Positions 1-11,620 of a stretch of 64,000 nt of DNA are shown here, one piece after another. This stretch comes from Cacajao melanocephalus (taxonomy: Eukaryota; Chordata; Mammalia; Primates; Pitheciidae), in contig CAUYLG010039309.1 in the NCBI GenBank assembly GCA_963573385.1, forward strand, positions 1 to 64,000. The letters run 5' to 3'. Every line of letters starts with the position of its first letter. Position 1 is the stretch's first letter. The position numbers and the translations under genes were made by a program. The notes under the pieces are model-generated. The model searched no databases. It was not told the DNA's origin and worked only from the letters and a program-made list of their open reading frames with translations.

Positions 1-432
1 GCTGTTGTTAATCAGCCATTTTGGATCTCTCCGCCCGGTGATGAAGTTTTTTCTGTTTCTTAGTTTTCCTTTGGCGGACGCCCCTTCCCCGCACAGCTGG
101 ACCTTCCCCGTTCAGCTGTGCTTACTGTGAAACTCTCAGTCTTCAGCGCTTCCAATTGCTGTTCTCCTTGTGGGGACGGGACCAGCCGAGCCGGAGTCGT
201 CCCGTATACCCCGTGCCGAGAAGCGCCGTGCTGGGGCGCCGGCAAAATAGCCGCGCCGGCCAAAAAAGTCGCGCTGGTGACCCGTGTGGCTCCTCCGCCG
301 GGAATCTCCTAGTCTGTGGGCAACAAAAATTCGTCTGAAAGTGCGGCGTCCACTCCCTCTCTGCGCTTTCACTGGGAGCTACAATACTGAGCTGTTGTTA
401 ATCGGCCATCTTGGATCGCTCTCTCTGCTTTT
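1..432. other. CpG-rich block with a repeated 30-base motif
   Basis: This stretch is rich in CpG, most strongly between about 180 and 310, which is unusual in this AT-rich window. The 30 bases at 1-30 recur at 391-420 with three differences. Both copies contain a CCATYTTGG core (GCCATCTTGG at 405-414), which resembles the core bound by YY1. The 390-base spacing suggests the end of one repeat unit followed by a second unit, the first running off the left edge. It could be an ERV LTR, a satellite-like unit or a small promoter island. I do not recognise the family and see no coding frame of interest. Confidence 0.45.
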
Positions 433-557
433 CTTTTAAATAGAGACAGGGTCTCGCTATGTTGCCCAGGCTGGTCTTGAACTCCCGGGCTCAAGCAATC
501 CTCCGACTTGAACTTCTGAAAGTGCTGGGATTACAGGCATGAGCCACCACACTTAGC
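433..557 (-). mobile_element. Alu left monomer (FLAM-like), antisense
   Basis: Read on the minus strand this matches the left Alu arm from the GGCTCA box A region to the first A-rich tract. No right arm follows, so it is either a free left monomer of FLAM type or a truncated Alu. It lies directly beside the CpG-rich block. Confidence 0.85.
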
Positions 558-960
558 TGCCCCTTTATTCTTTAACCATGCCTTTTTTCTAGGACTTTCA
601 TCTCCTCCATGACAACTGTGGAGTTCTATTTGATCCTGGTAAGCTGAGACAATCATGAACTTCAGCCCTCTCTCTATATCAGTTGGTTCAAAGCAGTGAG
701 CTTGTGACCCAAGAGAGGACACTTAGATTTCTGTAGGGTCAGTGGTGATATTGAGGGAATGTGTTCTCTTTCTGGGTCCACAAGGGGGCATAGTTTTAAG
801 GGCAAGAACTTCCTAGCACCATGCCCCCCCCGACCCCCATCTCTCTCCTTCCAGGAGATTTAATGGTTTATGTTTAAATTTCGCAGGAAGAAACTAACAG
901 TCAATCACTCCAGCAGAAGTTCTAAGGAACTCCTTTCATTGGCCAGGGGTCTTAGAGAAG
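558..960. other. Unassigned interspersed DNA
   Basis: I see no recognisable repeat, RNA gene or conserved coding frame. A short C-run occurs near 825-833. Confidence 0.5.
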
Positions 961-1369
961 ATGGGGGTTCCTCTCACACCCTTGGTGGAAGCTGATTTTC
1001 TCTATCCTGGATTTTCCCTCTGGAGTCCCCTTCCACACTCTCTCATGGAAGCCTGTCTTCCCCTCCTAAACTCCATCTCTGTCTCTCTATTCCCTTCCAC
1101 TCAGTGTGGAAGCTGCTTTCCTCTCCTGGATTTCATCTTTCTGGATCCTCTCACTCAGTGTGAGAGTTAGCTGTTTCTTTCTCTCTCCTTCTCCTGTTTC
1201 TCTCTCTAAATAAATCACTTTCTACAAACACTTTTGAGTCCGGCATTTACTGTGCACTATGCCATGGTCCCCTCTCTCATTCTTGAGAGGGCAGGAGACC
1301 AAGAACCCGGAGAAATATCCTCTCAGGGGAGCTGAGGGCACCTTGAACCCATGAACCCCAATATTATAA
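961..1369 (+). repeat. Pyrimidine-rich LTR-like block with four degenerate tandem units
   Basis: Units opening with a GGAAGCTG-like motif begin near 985, 1044, 1105 and 1160, so the spacing is 59, 61 and 55 bases. Each continues into a CT-rich stretch. An AATAAA hexamer follows at 1209-1214, then about 160 bases that could be an LTR U5 end. Pyrimidine-rich repeats before a poly(A) signal are typical of some ERV1-class LTRs. I infer a decayed LTR but cannot name the family. Confidence 0.4.
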
Positions 1370-1693
1370 TTTTTCCTTTATCATTTTTATTGTATCTATT
1401 TGATTCTTCTCTCTCTTCTTTATTAGTCTAGCAAGTGGTCTATCTATTTTGTTAATTTAAAAAAAAAAAAAAAAAAACCAGCTCCTGGATTCACTGATTT
1501 TTTTTTGAAGGGTTTTTTGTGTCTCTGTCTCCTTCAGTTCTGCTCTGATCTTATTTCTTGTCTTCTGCTAGCTTTTGGATTTGTTTGCTCTTGCTTCTCT
1601 AGTTCTTTTAGTTGTGATGTTAGGATGTTGATTTCAGATCTTTCCCACTTTCTGATATGGGCATTTAGTTCATAAATTTCCCTCTTAACACCT
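1370..1693 (-). mobile_element. L1 ORF2 fragment, antisense
   Basis: The plus strand reads as the reverse complement of the L1 ORF2 region just upstream of the reverse transcriptase core, including the characteristic AAACCAGCTCCTGGATTCA segment. An A-run at about 1460-1478 interrupts it where the consensus has a mixed T/A stretch. It has no 3' end or poly(A), so it is an internal remnant. Confidence 0.85.
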
Positions 1694-2608
1694 GGCTAAA
1701 TTGATATGCAACCAAGAATAGCCTTGTCTTGGAACTATGTCCTACATTTCTGAATCAATTTAACAATAGGAGGCCAGCTACCATCTGCTTTGATTCGTGT
1801 TGCTTAAATCAGTATTTGTCTCTCTGTTGATATGGGAATTTAGTGTTGTGATCATGCTGAAAAAATTAGGTATTTGTGATGTTTCTTACTAAGTTGTTGA
1901 CTTCCTGCAGCTGTTGAAAGTCTCTAATAACATTGACTGGAAGCTGGAGGAGTCTGACCCAGAGGAGTCTGACACTTCCGTTAGTATTTTGCCTCTCAGT
2001 GCTGCATGTGAGTGACAAGTAAGTTCACATCTCCAGCTGGTTTGGCAATTTGAAAGTTAACAAATCCAAATTTATGTCACTCTGAAAATAAGATGAACCA
2101 AAGTATCATCCTATTTTTCTTCAAAATTAAGAAAGTTTTGCTTTAAGAACCAAGACAATATATACTTCTGTGTTCTACTACTGGAGAATTTTAAAAATAA
2201 AATGTATAGGTGCTGAAGGAAGGAATATAATTAGGTTTGAATTGGACCCTTCAGGTCAGGTGACCAAGACTCATCAGAGTATCCCTTAAGGAAAAGCATC
2301 TATTATTTGCTGTTAATCTTTGTTCCAGACTGTGTGTAATCCACTTTCCTGGTATCAGCATCCTCTCAATTTACTGCCACCTAACCTTGACTATAACATA
2401 GCAATCCAAATATAGCAATCATGAATGTTTTCAATACTGGTCTTCATTCATTGACTCCTGTAAACCTGTGCAACTCTAATGTAATTGCCCTGGGGCTACT
2501 CTGATCTTGCCTTACAATAGTGACACAACCTTAGTATCAGGAAATGAAGAGTGAAGTCCACTCCAAGAGTGCTGGAGACAATGACAGATGTTTGCTGAAG
2601 TTTTGGGG
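1694..2608. other. Unassigned DNA
   Basis: I recognise no repeat family or exon. A GGAGGAGTCTGACCCAGAG segment near 1946 contains a short internal repeat of GAGTCTGAC. Confidence 0.45.
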
Positions 2609-2935
<327 letters not shown>

Positions 2936-3456
2936 TAAAAGATTTTTCTGTGAAGCTGTGGCAGAGACAGTGCCTCACTTATCACATAGCAAAGCATCTT
3001 TAAACTCCAACTTAAAATCCCTGTCTCAAAACCCTCCCAAGGTAGGTGCTCCTTCTTCCTACCTCAATCATTGACCACAGCCACTGGAGCTTTCTGGCCC
3101 CTGTTCTCATCCCTCCTCTCACCCCTAAGATCACCCAGGCTCTGACTGCTGTTTTCTTAAGCAGAACGAGGCTTCTCAGTTTAGGCTTCTTAGTTCAGCA
3201 AAAGAAAAAGATATTTTGAAAGTCCTTCATTATGTAAAGTTCAAAGTGTCTCACATTTTGATGGCAGGCTAGGCCATAACACCCAGCTATTCATACAAAT
3301 ACTAACCTTCATGTTGCTAAGAAGATGTTTTGCAGATGTGATCAATATCTACAATCAGTCGACATTAAGTAAAAGAGGTTATCACTGATAACTGGAATAG
3401 GACTCATCTAATCAACTGAAAGACCTTATGGACAAAACAGAAGTTTCCCCGAAGAA
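2936..3456. other. Unassigned DNA with a possible old repeat
   Basis: The part at about 3310-3450 resembles an old dispersed repeat (GATGTGATCAATATC, then CTAATCAACTGAAAG), but I cannot name the family with confidence. Confidence 0.35.
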
Positions 3457-3640
3457 TACTAAAAATACAGGCTAAAGATTAGCTTGGTGTGGTGATGCTT
3501 GTGTGTAATCCAGCTATTCTGGAGTCTGAGGCACAAGAATCGTTTGAACCCAGGAGGCAGAGATTTCAGTAAGCTGAGATGGGGCCACTGCACGCCAGCC
3601 TGGATGACAGAGCGGGACCCTGTCTCAAAAAAAAAGAAAA
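3457..3640 (+). mobile_element. Alu, 5'-truncated, mostly right arm
   Basis: It begins in the middle linker (ACTAAAAATACA) and continues through the right arm to an A-rich tail ending near 3640. It is diverged from consensus, consistent with an older Alu. Confidence 0.85.
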
Positions 3641-4171
3641 GAAAAAATTAAAAAGGAAATATTCCTCCTGTATTTAAATTCCTAGAGAAGTGCCTTAATT
3701 ATGAATGGATATTGAATTTCTTCAGATTCATTCTTTAAGGGACCAAAGAGGGGATTATATGATTGCCTTATTCTTTTAATATTTCTAATCATACTAATAG
3801 ATTCCCTCATATTGTGCTATTCTTTCAATAAATTATGATTTAATGTTTTATTTTCAAATGCATGTTTTGTTTTGCAAGGAGATTTGTTAATTTCTACCCA
3901 CATTGATCTGTTGTGAAAGACAGGAATAGGGTTGGGAGCTCCCCGATCCAGGCATGCAGGGAGCATCCTGATTAATCCATCTAGTAGCCCTGGAAGTCTG
4001 TGCCTTGCATACTCCCCCCATGGCCATGTATGAGAACAGCGCTGAAGAGGTTTCTCTCTTCTGAAGCTTGCTCAGGCTTGGCAGCCAATTCTCTGTTGTT
4101 GGTAGCCTGGGTGATCAGGACCCACCTGAGGGAGTGAGCAAATATAAGCCACTTCTTCTCAGGCCTAGTAA
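3641..4171. other. Unassigned DNA
   Basis: No repeat or gene is recognisable. The left half is AT-rich; the right half has ordinary composition. Confidence 0.5.
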
Positions 4172-4176
4172 AGGTT

Positions 4177-4541
4177 TGATATGGTTTTGCTATGTCCCCA
4201 CCCAAATCTCATCTTGAATTGTGGCTTTCTTAAGTCCAATGTATTGAGGGAGGGACCTGGTGGGAGAAAACTGAATCATGGGGGCAGTTTCCCCCATATT
4301 GTTCTCAAGTTAGTGAATAAGTCTCACGAGATCTGATGATTTTATAAGGGCTTTCCATTTTTGCTTGTCTCTCATTCTCTCTTTGCCTGCTGCCACCATG
4401 AGAGGCATGGCTTTCCCCTTCCACCATGATTGTGAGGCCTCCCCAGCCATGTGGAAGTGTGAGTCCATTAAACTTCTTTCCTTTATAAATTACCCAGTCT
4501 CAGATATGTCTTCATTAGCAGTGTGAGAATGGACGAATGCA
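4177..4541 (+). mobile_element. Solo ERVL-MaLR LTR (THE1/MST type)
   Basis: It starts with TGATATGG and ends near GGACGAATGCA, matching the THE1/MST LTR along its length, including the CCCAGCCATGTGGAA segment and a TTTATAAATTACC segment before the 3' end. Perfect 5-base target duplications, AGGTT at 4172-4176 and 4542-4546, flank it. A complete LTR with a clean duplication and no internal part indicates a solo LTR, formed by recombination between the two LTRs of a full element. THE1 versus MST is not resolved. Confidence 0.93.
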
Positions 4542-4546
4542 AGGTT

Positions 4547-5300
4547 CTTCAGCAAAGCAGCTTCCTTGAAACCCAACTGGGATGCTAGACATTTTGGTTT
4601 TAATTTCTAGGGCAGGTATAAAAAGCTTACAGCATTTTGCATCTTGGTCTCTGAACCTGAGCCTGGCACAGATGTGAGGGCTTCTGCCATTATTACCCAC
4701 CCTCCTTAGGCATGCTGGCTTTTCTCTAGGGCTCTGCTTCTGACTCTGGGGAAGGAGAGGAATGCAAGACCTTTCAAGGCTTCCAAAAGTGACCAATAGA
4801 CTCCAAAATCTTGACAGTTTTCTAATAAATCTCCTCCATCTTTACTTTCAGTAGACATCTGTCATGAGCTCCAAAGTGCAGATGCCAGTTTAGTCAGCTG
4901 TGGCCTTGCCACGTTGCGAGGATTGCCACACATCCAGCCCAGGATCGTACGATGTACAGTAAGTGAGAAAGCAAAGCAGTCATCACTGGGGGACCTGGCC
5001 TACAGTGTGAATGTCAGCTCCAGGCTTACACAAAAAAGAAAACACCAAGTCATTGCCTTTTGATTCAAGAACCTAATTAATGATCAATCAATCATCACGA
5101 ATTATTCCCAAGGCCAGAATACTCTTAGCAGTTTGTGGTAACAAGTTTTCTAAAGGCCTTTTTGGAAGAAATTTAAATGCCCAAATTTCCCTATATAAAT
5201 GTAAAAGCTTGAAATTAATTAATTAATAATTTGAATTAATTTAATGATCTAAACTTTTAAAATACATTTTTAATCTGCAGGAGAGTTTGTTTTCAAAATG
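4547..5300. other. Unassigned DNA
   Basis: No repeat or gene is recognisable. A strongly AT-rich stretch with repeated TTAAT motifs lies at about 5205-5270. Confidence 0.5.
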
Positions 5301-5305
5301 GCAAG

Positions 5306-5843
5306 TGTATTAGTCTGCTCAGGCTGCCGTAATGGAGTACCACAGACCAGGTAGCTTGAACAACAGACATGTATTTTCTAATAAGCTGTGAAGGCTGGAG
5401 GTCCAAGATCAAGGTGTGGGCAAGGTTGAATTCTGGGGAAGTCTCTCTTCCCTCTCTTTCTGGATTGTGGTCAGCCACCTTTTTACTGTGTCATCACATG
5501 GCTTTCTTCTGTGCATGCATGCTACTGGTGTCCTTTTCTTATAAAGACACCAATCCTAAGTCAGATGCAGTGGCTCATGCCTATAATCTTAGCACTTTGG
5601 GAGGCCTAGGCAGATGGACCTCTTGAGCCCAGGAGTTTGAGACCAGCCTGGGCAACATGGCAAAACCCTGTCTCTTAAAAAAAAAAAAAAAAATCCATCA
5701 GTTTTACTGGATTAAGACTCCACTCTTATGATCTTATTTAAACTTACTTACTGCCTTAAAGGCCTGATCTCCAAATACAGTCACATTGGGGGTTAGGGCT
5801 TCAACACTGAATTGGAGAGACCCAATTCAATTTATAGCTAACA
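5306..5843 (-). mobile_element. MLT1-type MaLR LTR, antisense, split by an Alu monomer
   Basis: The plus strand starts TGTATTAGTCTGCTC and ends near GCTAACA, the reverse complement of an MLT1 LTR. The flanks GCAAG (5301-5305) and GCAAT (5844-5848) make a 4-of-5 match, compatible with an old target duplication. The LTR is interrupted at 5557-5692 by an Alu monomer and resumes at the matching consensus point. Confidence 0.85.
5557..5692 (+). mobile_element. Alu left monomer (FLAM-like) inside the MLT1 LTR
   Basis: It runs from a GTGGCTCA-like start to CCCTGTCTCTTAAA, then 17 A residues. No right arm is present. It lies inside the MLT1 LTR and is therefore younger than it. Confidence 0.88.
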
Positions 5844-6007
5844 GCAATGATAGAAAGTATGCAATTCTTCCTCTGACTCTGTAGGGTACTCAACGTGATC
5901 CTTCCAGAGAGCATATGGCAGCCTAAGGGGTGGTATCTGAGTTCCCCCAGTGAACTTCAGAGTTGCTTAAAATCCCACCCCTTCTCCACTTGATGCATAG
6001 AAGGACT

Positions 6008-6125
6008 TGATGATGGGGTGACGGATGCAGCAAGCCACCATGGCACGTGTATACCTGTGTAACAAACCTGCACATTCTGCACAGATAACCCAGAACTTAA
6101 AGTATAAGAATAAATAAAATAAAAT
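6008..6125 (+). mobile_element. L1 3' end, heavily 5'-truncated
   Basis: About 118 bases match the end of the primate L1 3' UTR (ACCTGCACATTCTGCAC, then CCCAGAACTTAAAGTATAA), followed by an A-rich tail of AATAAAAT type. It represents only about the last 2 percent of a full element. Confidence 0.88.
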
Positions 6126-7520
6126 ATAGTTTGTGAAAAAAGTGTGACAGATGCAATCAATATCTCTCCACTAGGGACTAATTAGTAAATCATCTTTAAT
6201 CATTTTGCTTGCCCATCAGGACATGGACAGGTAGCAGGTGAGTCTTGATGCGATCATTGGAAGCATGCAAGAGAGAAAGACCCAGGGCTGCTGGAGCTAC
6301 TTCATAAACAGCAGCCCCCAGGTCCTCAGCAGGGCTTGTTTGTCTACATGTCTCAGGACAATGTTGTAGGTCAGTTGGAGCAGACACTGGATTGAGCAGA
6401 AAACACAGTCACAGCTCTTGAAGAAGGAGGGACTCAGGAGAGATACAGCAAAAGAAGGGCTACAAAAAATTGATAAAAAGAGGTGCTGAAAATGACCTTA
6501 TACGGGATCAATTCCCATTCAACTATAATATTGTCATAATTATTATGTTAGTTATCTTTACAATGTTGTTCTAGAACCATGCTTTTTATAAGAATGATGC
6601 AATTCGCAAATGGACTTTGTTTGCCCAAGAAATATGTTCAGCGATGTAATGGGATTCTGATTAGGAAAGGGAACAACAGAGACACCACGTGGGTATCGGT
6701 TAAAGCATGGCCAGTGCTGAACATGGCCAGCATGGCGAGGGTGTTAAAAGTCCACATGACAACATGTTTACTTAGTTCTATCCATGTCTTTACCCACTAT
6801 TAATTAACACATTTATAAAAAATACTTCCCAAAGTGTGGATTGAATTTTCTACTTCACTAATTCTATCATGTACAAAAGGAAGGAAGGAAGGAGAGAGGG
6901 AAGAAGGGCTCTGAACTCACGTTGCTCTTAGTGATTTCATGATTATCTTGTATATCCCATTGAGCCTTACAGGTCTCCAGCTACACAAAACTCGCTTTAA
7001 AAGATGTCACAGTGAACAATTCTTCAGGCATTATTGTTTTTTTGAGATTCACCAGAAGGTTTCACATTGTTTTTTCAATTCCTAGCTCTCAATGGATAAT
7101 TATTTATTATCAATGCATATCTTGTCAATACCCATGCACTCTCATTTATATAAACACAGCATTTGATGCTTATAGATACCTTGGTGGCTACTATTACCAC
7201 ACCCCTTCCTTTAGAATTTTTGAAATAGTTCATTAGAAGTTTTCATTTTTATTAATTTTTTAATGCTTTAATTCTAGTTAACACACACACATACATATAT
7301 TTATAGTGCTAATGATATTTTGGAGTGTCCCTGTGCATTCCTTGGGGTCTTATTTCAATCTTGTTACTCATACTCATCTATCATTAAAGAAAGTCTGTGG
7401 AAACGCTGCTCTAGGTCTGACCTCCTCACCATAGATTCACAGAGCTCTGTCCAGGACAAACTCCCAGACTGGGAGTTTCTTGTTTGCTCTCTATATCACT
7501 CTCTCTGGTCTTTGTCTACC
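6126..7520. other. Unassigned DNA with small simple repeats
   Basis: No gene or clear transposon is visible. A GGAA tract lies at about 6880-6902 and a CA/TA patch at about 7282-7305. Confidence 0.5.
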
Positions 7521-7541
7521 TTTTTTTTTTTTTTTTTTTTT
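7521..7541. repeat. Poly(T) run, 21 bases
   Basis: A mononucleotide T tract with no Alu or L1 body on either side that I can recognise. It may be a bare microsatellite. Confidence 0.9.
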
Positions 7542-9229
7542 GCATGCTCTGCTGTATCATCATTGTATCCTATAAAGCTGACCCAATGGCTAACACCAAG
7601 AAGGTTCAGTAAGTGGTTTCTGGAATGAATAAATGGATGAATGGAGTACAGCACGATGTCTCTCATTTGGATTTACCTGAACTATAAGGAGGCTGAGAGA
7701 TGTTAAATAAGGCTATATGGCTGTGTTTACTCTGAACTTCCAGTAAGAATTAGACAAAGCAGAACTGTTTTCGTGCTCAAAGCAAAGAGTAACAGAGAAG
7801 AGGGTGTGGCCAGCTCTCCACCCCTGCCCTGGCACACAGAGGGGTCCTGGGAACACAGAACGGCTTGGGAACTCAGCAGTATTTACTGAATATTTAGCTC
7901 CAAGGGGATTATGTACCAACCTCAGAAAACGGGGGATTCTGGATGAACTCTGAGAAGTAGAGGGGGATCCAAACAAAGAGAATGGAGTGAACAAAAACGT
8001 GAAGAGTTGCCAACTTGGTAAGTTCACTGAGAAAATGCTGAATGCTGAATTCATGATTATATCAACTAAACATCTTAAAATCAAGAAAAGGTTGCAGATG
8101 TTCCACGGGCAACTTATGGACCATCTTGGAGGAGCATGTTCCAGGATGAGAGCGAAATCTTCCTTGGGGTTTAAGTTTATAACCATGGATTCATGTAATG
8201 ATATAATCCTCTGGGAATCAATACTACTGCAAATAGCATTTTATTAATGCATTTATTCTTTTTTATATTAAGTAATTCATTCATTAGCTTTGTTAGCATT
8301 CATTAGCTTCTCTTTCATGATATAGAAAAATCTAGCATGAATCAAAGGTTAAGTACCGATGGCATTCAATGAATACAAGTTTTAGAATGATCATGACCTG
8401 AATGCCATACATTGGATGCTCTTAATTGAGGACCTTAAGAGAAAGTTGGTGTCAAGAGAGGGCTTATAAATACTTTTTATGTGTTGTATTTGTCATGCAT
8501 GGGTAGTTCTAGAGTCATTCTGGATAGGACAATGTAGACAGCCATAGAAATTAACAGAGCCCTGTTGTCAATGAAGAAAATTAGAGAAAAGAGAAGAGAA
8601 GCCTCTAGCAGCTCATGACAGTTTCTGAGACATCAAAATATAAAATATGAGACCTGCCCCTCAAACATTCTGGGTTTTGTCTGGGCCACACTCCACACCC
8701 ATTCCTGGATCCCATCTTCCCAACCATGAGCTCCATCTTAAGATACAGAAGTAAAGCAGAATGAAAGTGTCAGATAAGATGGCAGTTTGGCATCAGGGCC
8801 TGTCTTCCTGTCTTAAAGCCAAACCTAGAGATGTAACAGATTTGACATGCATTTCAAATAATCCCAGTACTGATGCATACAGCAAAAATAGAAAAAAAAA
8901 AAAATCTTTGAGAAACTCTTGAAGCAGCAGAGGGTGGCTAGGGATTGGTTTGGAGGAGGTAAGAGGAATGCACACTCAAGCAGCACACAGCCATGTGTAA
9001 TGGGAAGACAGCTATGGGAAGAGGATAGGCTAGAAAGGAATGCTCACATTTAATCACATTGTCATGAAATGTCAGATCATCAGATACACAAAGAAGATTG
9101 AAACGCATTGTTAGAAGACAAGCAGAACCACGAAAGTACGAAGACCATATTCTTAAAGGTTTTTCAATAGGATTATTAGACATGGGATGATAACGGGTAA
9201 TATTGTGGTTGTGTGGAAGCAAAAAAGAA
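7542..9229. other. Unassigned DNA
   Basis: No gene is recognised. The end of a possible L2 or MIR lies near 7600-7645 (GAATGAATAAATGGATGAATGG). An open frame of 157 codons on the minus strand (7713-8186) has no motif I recognise. About 8700-8930 resembles the start of an old L1 or ERV but cannot be assigned. An A-run lies near 8892-8904. Confidence 0.4.
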
Positions 9230-9706
9230 ACTCTGAAGCTAGAATTTTATACCAATAAACTATAATTTAAATGACACTGAAATAAAAATATTTTTAGCAT
9301 CCATGACCTTTCAAAGTTTACCAAACACTTTCTTGAAACATTCTTGGAGGAAGTATTAAACCACTAGAGAAGAATAATGCCAGAGGAAGCAAAAAGATGC
9401 AGGAAGTGAGAGTAAGAAGATTAACTAGGTGCAGTTTATTTTTGTTTAAGTAAGCGGTAACACCCCATCGTAGCAAACCCACAAATTTATTTATAACATT
9501 CCAGAGCTAAACTCAGGATATCAACAAAGAAGGAGCAGGAGGAGTATGCAGACAGAGGTGGCAGAGTTGGTCCAGGAATTTAACCGTTTTGGGACAAAAC
9601 GTAGAAATTCTAATCTTCATTGATAGTACAAAATAAATATATAAATGAGTGCTATTGAGTTAATGCCAATTCACAATAGTAACAAAAGAGAAGAAACCCT
9701 AGAGTA

Positions 9707-10187
<481 letters not shown>

Positions 10188-10330
10188 CTAGAAAAATTAT
10201 CTGAAATGCCAAAATTGACACACACAAAAAATGGTAATAATAATTAAATCCTTTACATTCAAAAAAGCTCCAGAGGCAGATAGTTTTGCTGATAAGTGCT
10301 ACCAAATTTATAAGACCAGATAAAGTTGCC

Positions 10331-10984
10331 TGTGTTTTATACATATTAAGTTTACGTATGCTTAATTTTAAATTATGGCTTGTCATTAGGAAAAGAGAAA
10401 TGGGCATCTAAGTCCAAAGAATAAAATAGAAGAAAGAGTAGAAAGTTCAGAAGTAGGAAAACTAGAGAAAAAGAAACAGTTTGAAGAATGGACCAGGGCC
10501 CATTGTTCAGTGAAAATGGGCCTCTTTTATGTAATGGGAAGTGCCTGCCTCAATGGTGGAACAGAATGTGCAGGAAGACCATGTGGGGCTGAGTACAGTC
10601 TCCTTCTTTAGCCACTTCCCTGGTCGCTACCATTCTCTTCCACCTCAGCTGGGCACACAGAGCTAGAAATTCTCCAGGATCCCATGACTGAAAACACTTG
10701 CCAGATGCATGAATTTTGCATGAATGTCTCTCCAGCTCTCCAGCTTCCAGTAAACCAGGACCTAGAACTGTTTGGTATTATGGAGAATCCAAGACTCCTT
10801 GTCTGGTATTCTGTATCCTCTTGACCCTAGTCATCTGAGAGAGCCCAGAAGTTAAAAGGTCATAAGGAAGGATCCAAGTAATCCAGATACACTTTAAAAA
10901 GGGGGCCAAATGGAACCAGAGGAACCTGGAAATGGAAAACAACGGACTCCTTATGTTAGCTTTACAGCGTTGATGGTCCAGCCC
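10331..10984. other. Unassigned DNA
   Basis: No repeat family, RNA gene or exon is recognised. Composition is ordinary. Confidence 0.5.
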
Positions 10985-11170
10985 TTTCCACATATTATTT
11001 CATTTAATATTCTAGACAACCTTGTGAGTTACTATTATTACCTCCATTTTACAGATCAGGAAGACAAGGCACAGGAGGCTAAGTAACTTGCCTAAGTTCA
11101 TAGAGCTGGGTAGTGGCAGAAAAAAAGACTTGAAGCCAAGAATTCTGGCTTTTAACCATACCACCGCCAA
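10985..11170 (-). mobile_element. MIR, antisense
   Basis: The plus strand carries the reverse complement of the MIR core: CCTCCATTTTACAGATCAGG followed by CTAAGTAACTTGCC, then a GGCTTTTAACCA segment. MIR is an ancient tRNA-derived SINE mobilised by L2. Confidence 0.85.
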
Positions 11171-11324
11171 GGTAATGAATGAATGCTGGACTTAAGTCAG
11201 CATGAGGATGATCCCTTCTGCCAACTGGAACCTTTTGCCATTGGAAGGTTGGTGGCCTAGTTGCCTTGACTACAGGAGACACGGGTAATGTGTAATTTCC
11301 TATAGTACAATTCAAATTGTGACC

Positions 11325-11570
11325 ATAAAAGTAATAACTAACATTTATTTAGCATAACTGTCAGGAATAGTTCTAAATGCTTATGATGTAGTATTTAATT
11401 TATTACAGTTCTATCAGATACGTAGAATTTTCTCATTGTTCAGATGAGAAAACTCATGCGTACAGAGATTGAGCTACTTCCTCATTGTTCTTACAGTTTG
11501 TAAATGATAGAACCAGTTTCAAACCCTGATGATCTCACTCTGAATGCTTAAATACTACACCACGCCTTTC
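11325..11570 (-). mobile_element. MIR, antisense (second copy)
   Basis: The order matches MIR in reverse: AACATTTATTTAGCA, then a GATGAGAAAACTCA core, then a terminal AATGCTTAAATACTACACCA. It is more diverged than the copy at 10985 and has the same orientation. Confidence 0.75.
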
Positions 11571-11573
11571 ATG

Positions 11574-11613
11574 AGTGTGGGGTGTGTGTGAGAGTGTGTG
11601 TGTAGAGAGAGGA
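11574..11613. repeat. TG-rich microsatellite
   Basis: Interrupted GT repeats, followed by a short GA run. Confidence 0.8.
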
Positions 11614-11620
11614 GTGGAAA

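Noticed and set aside
985..1214. CRISPR-like spacing of repeats
   Set aside because: The units are degenerate, have no unique spacers and lie in vertebrate DNA.
7713..8186. 157-codon minus-strand open frame
   Set aside because: No known motif or domain, no splice or promoter context; the length is compatible with chance in a window of this size.
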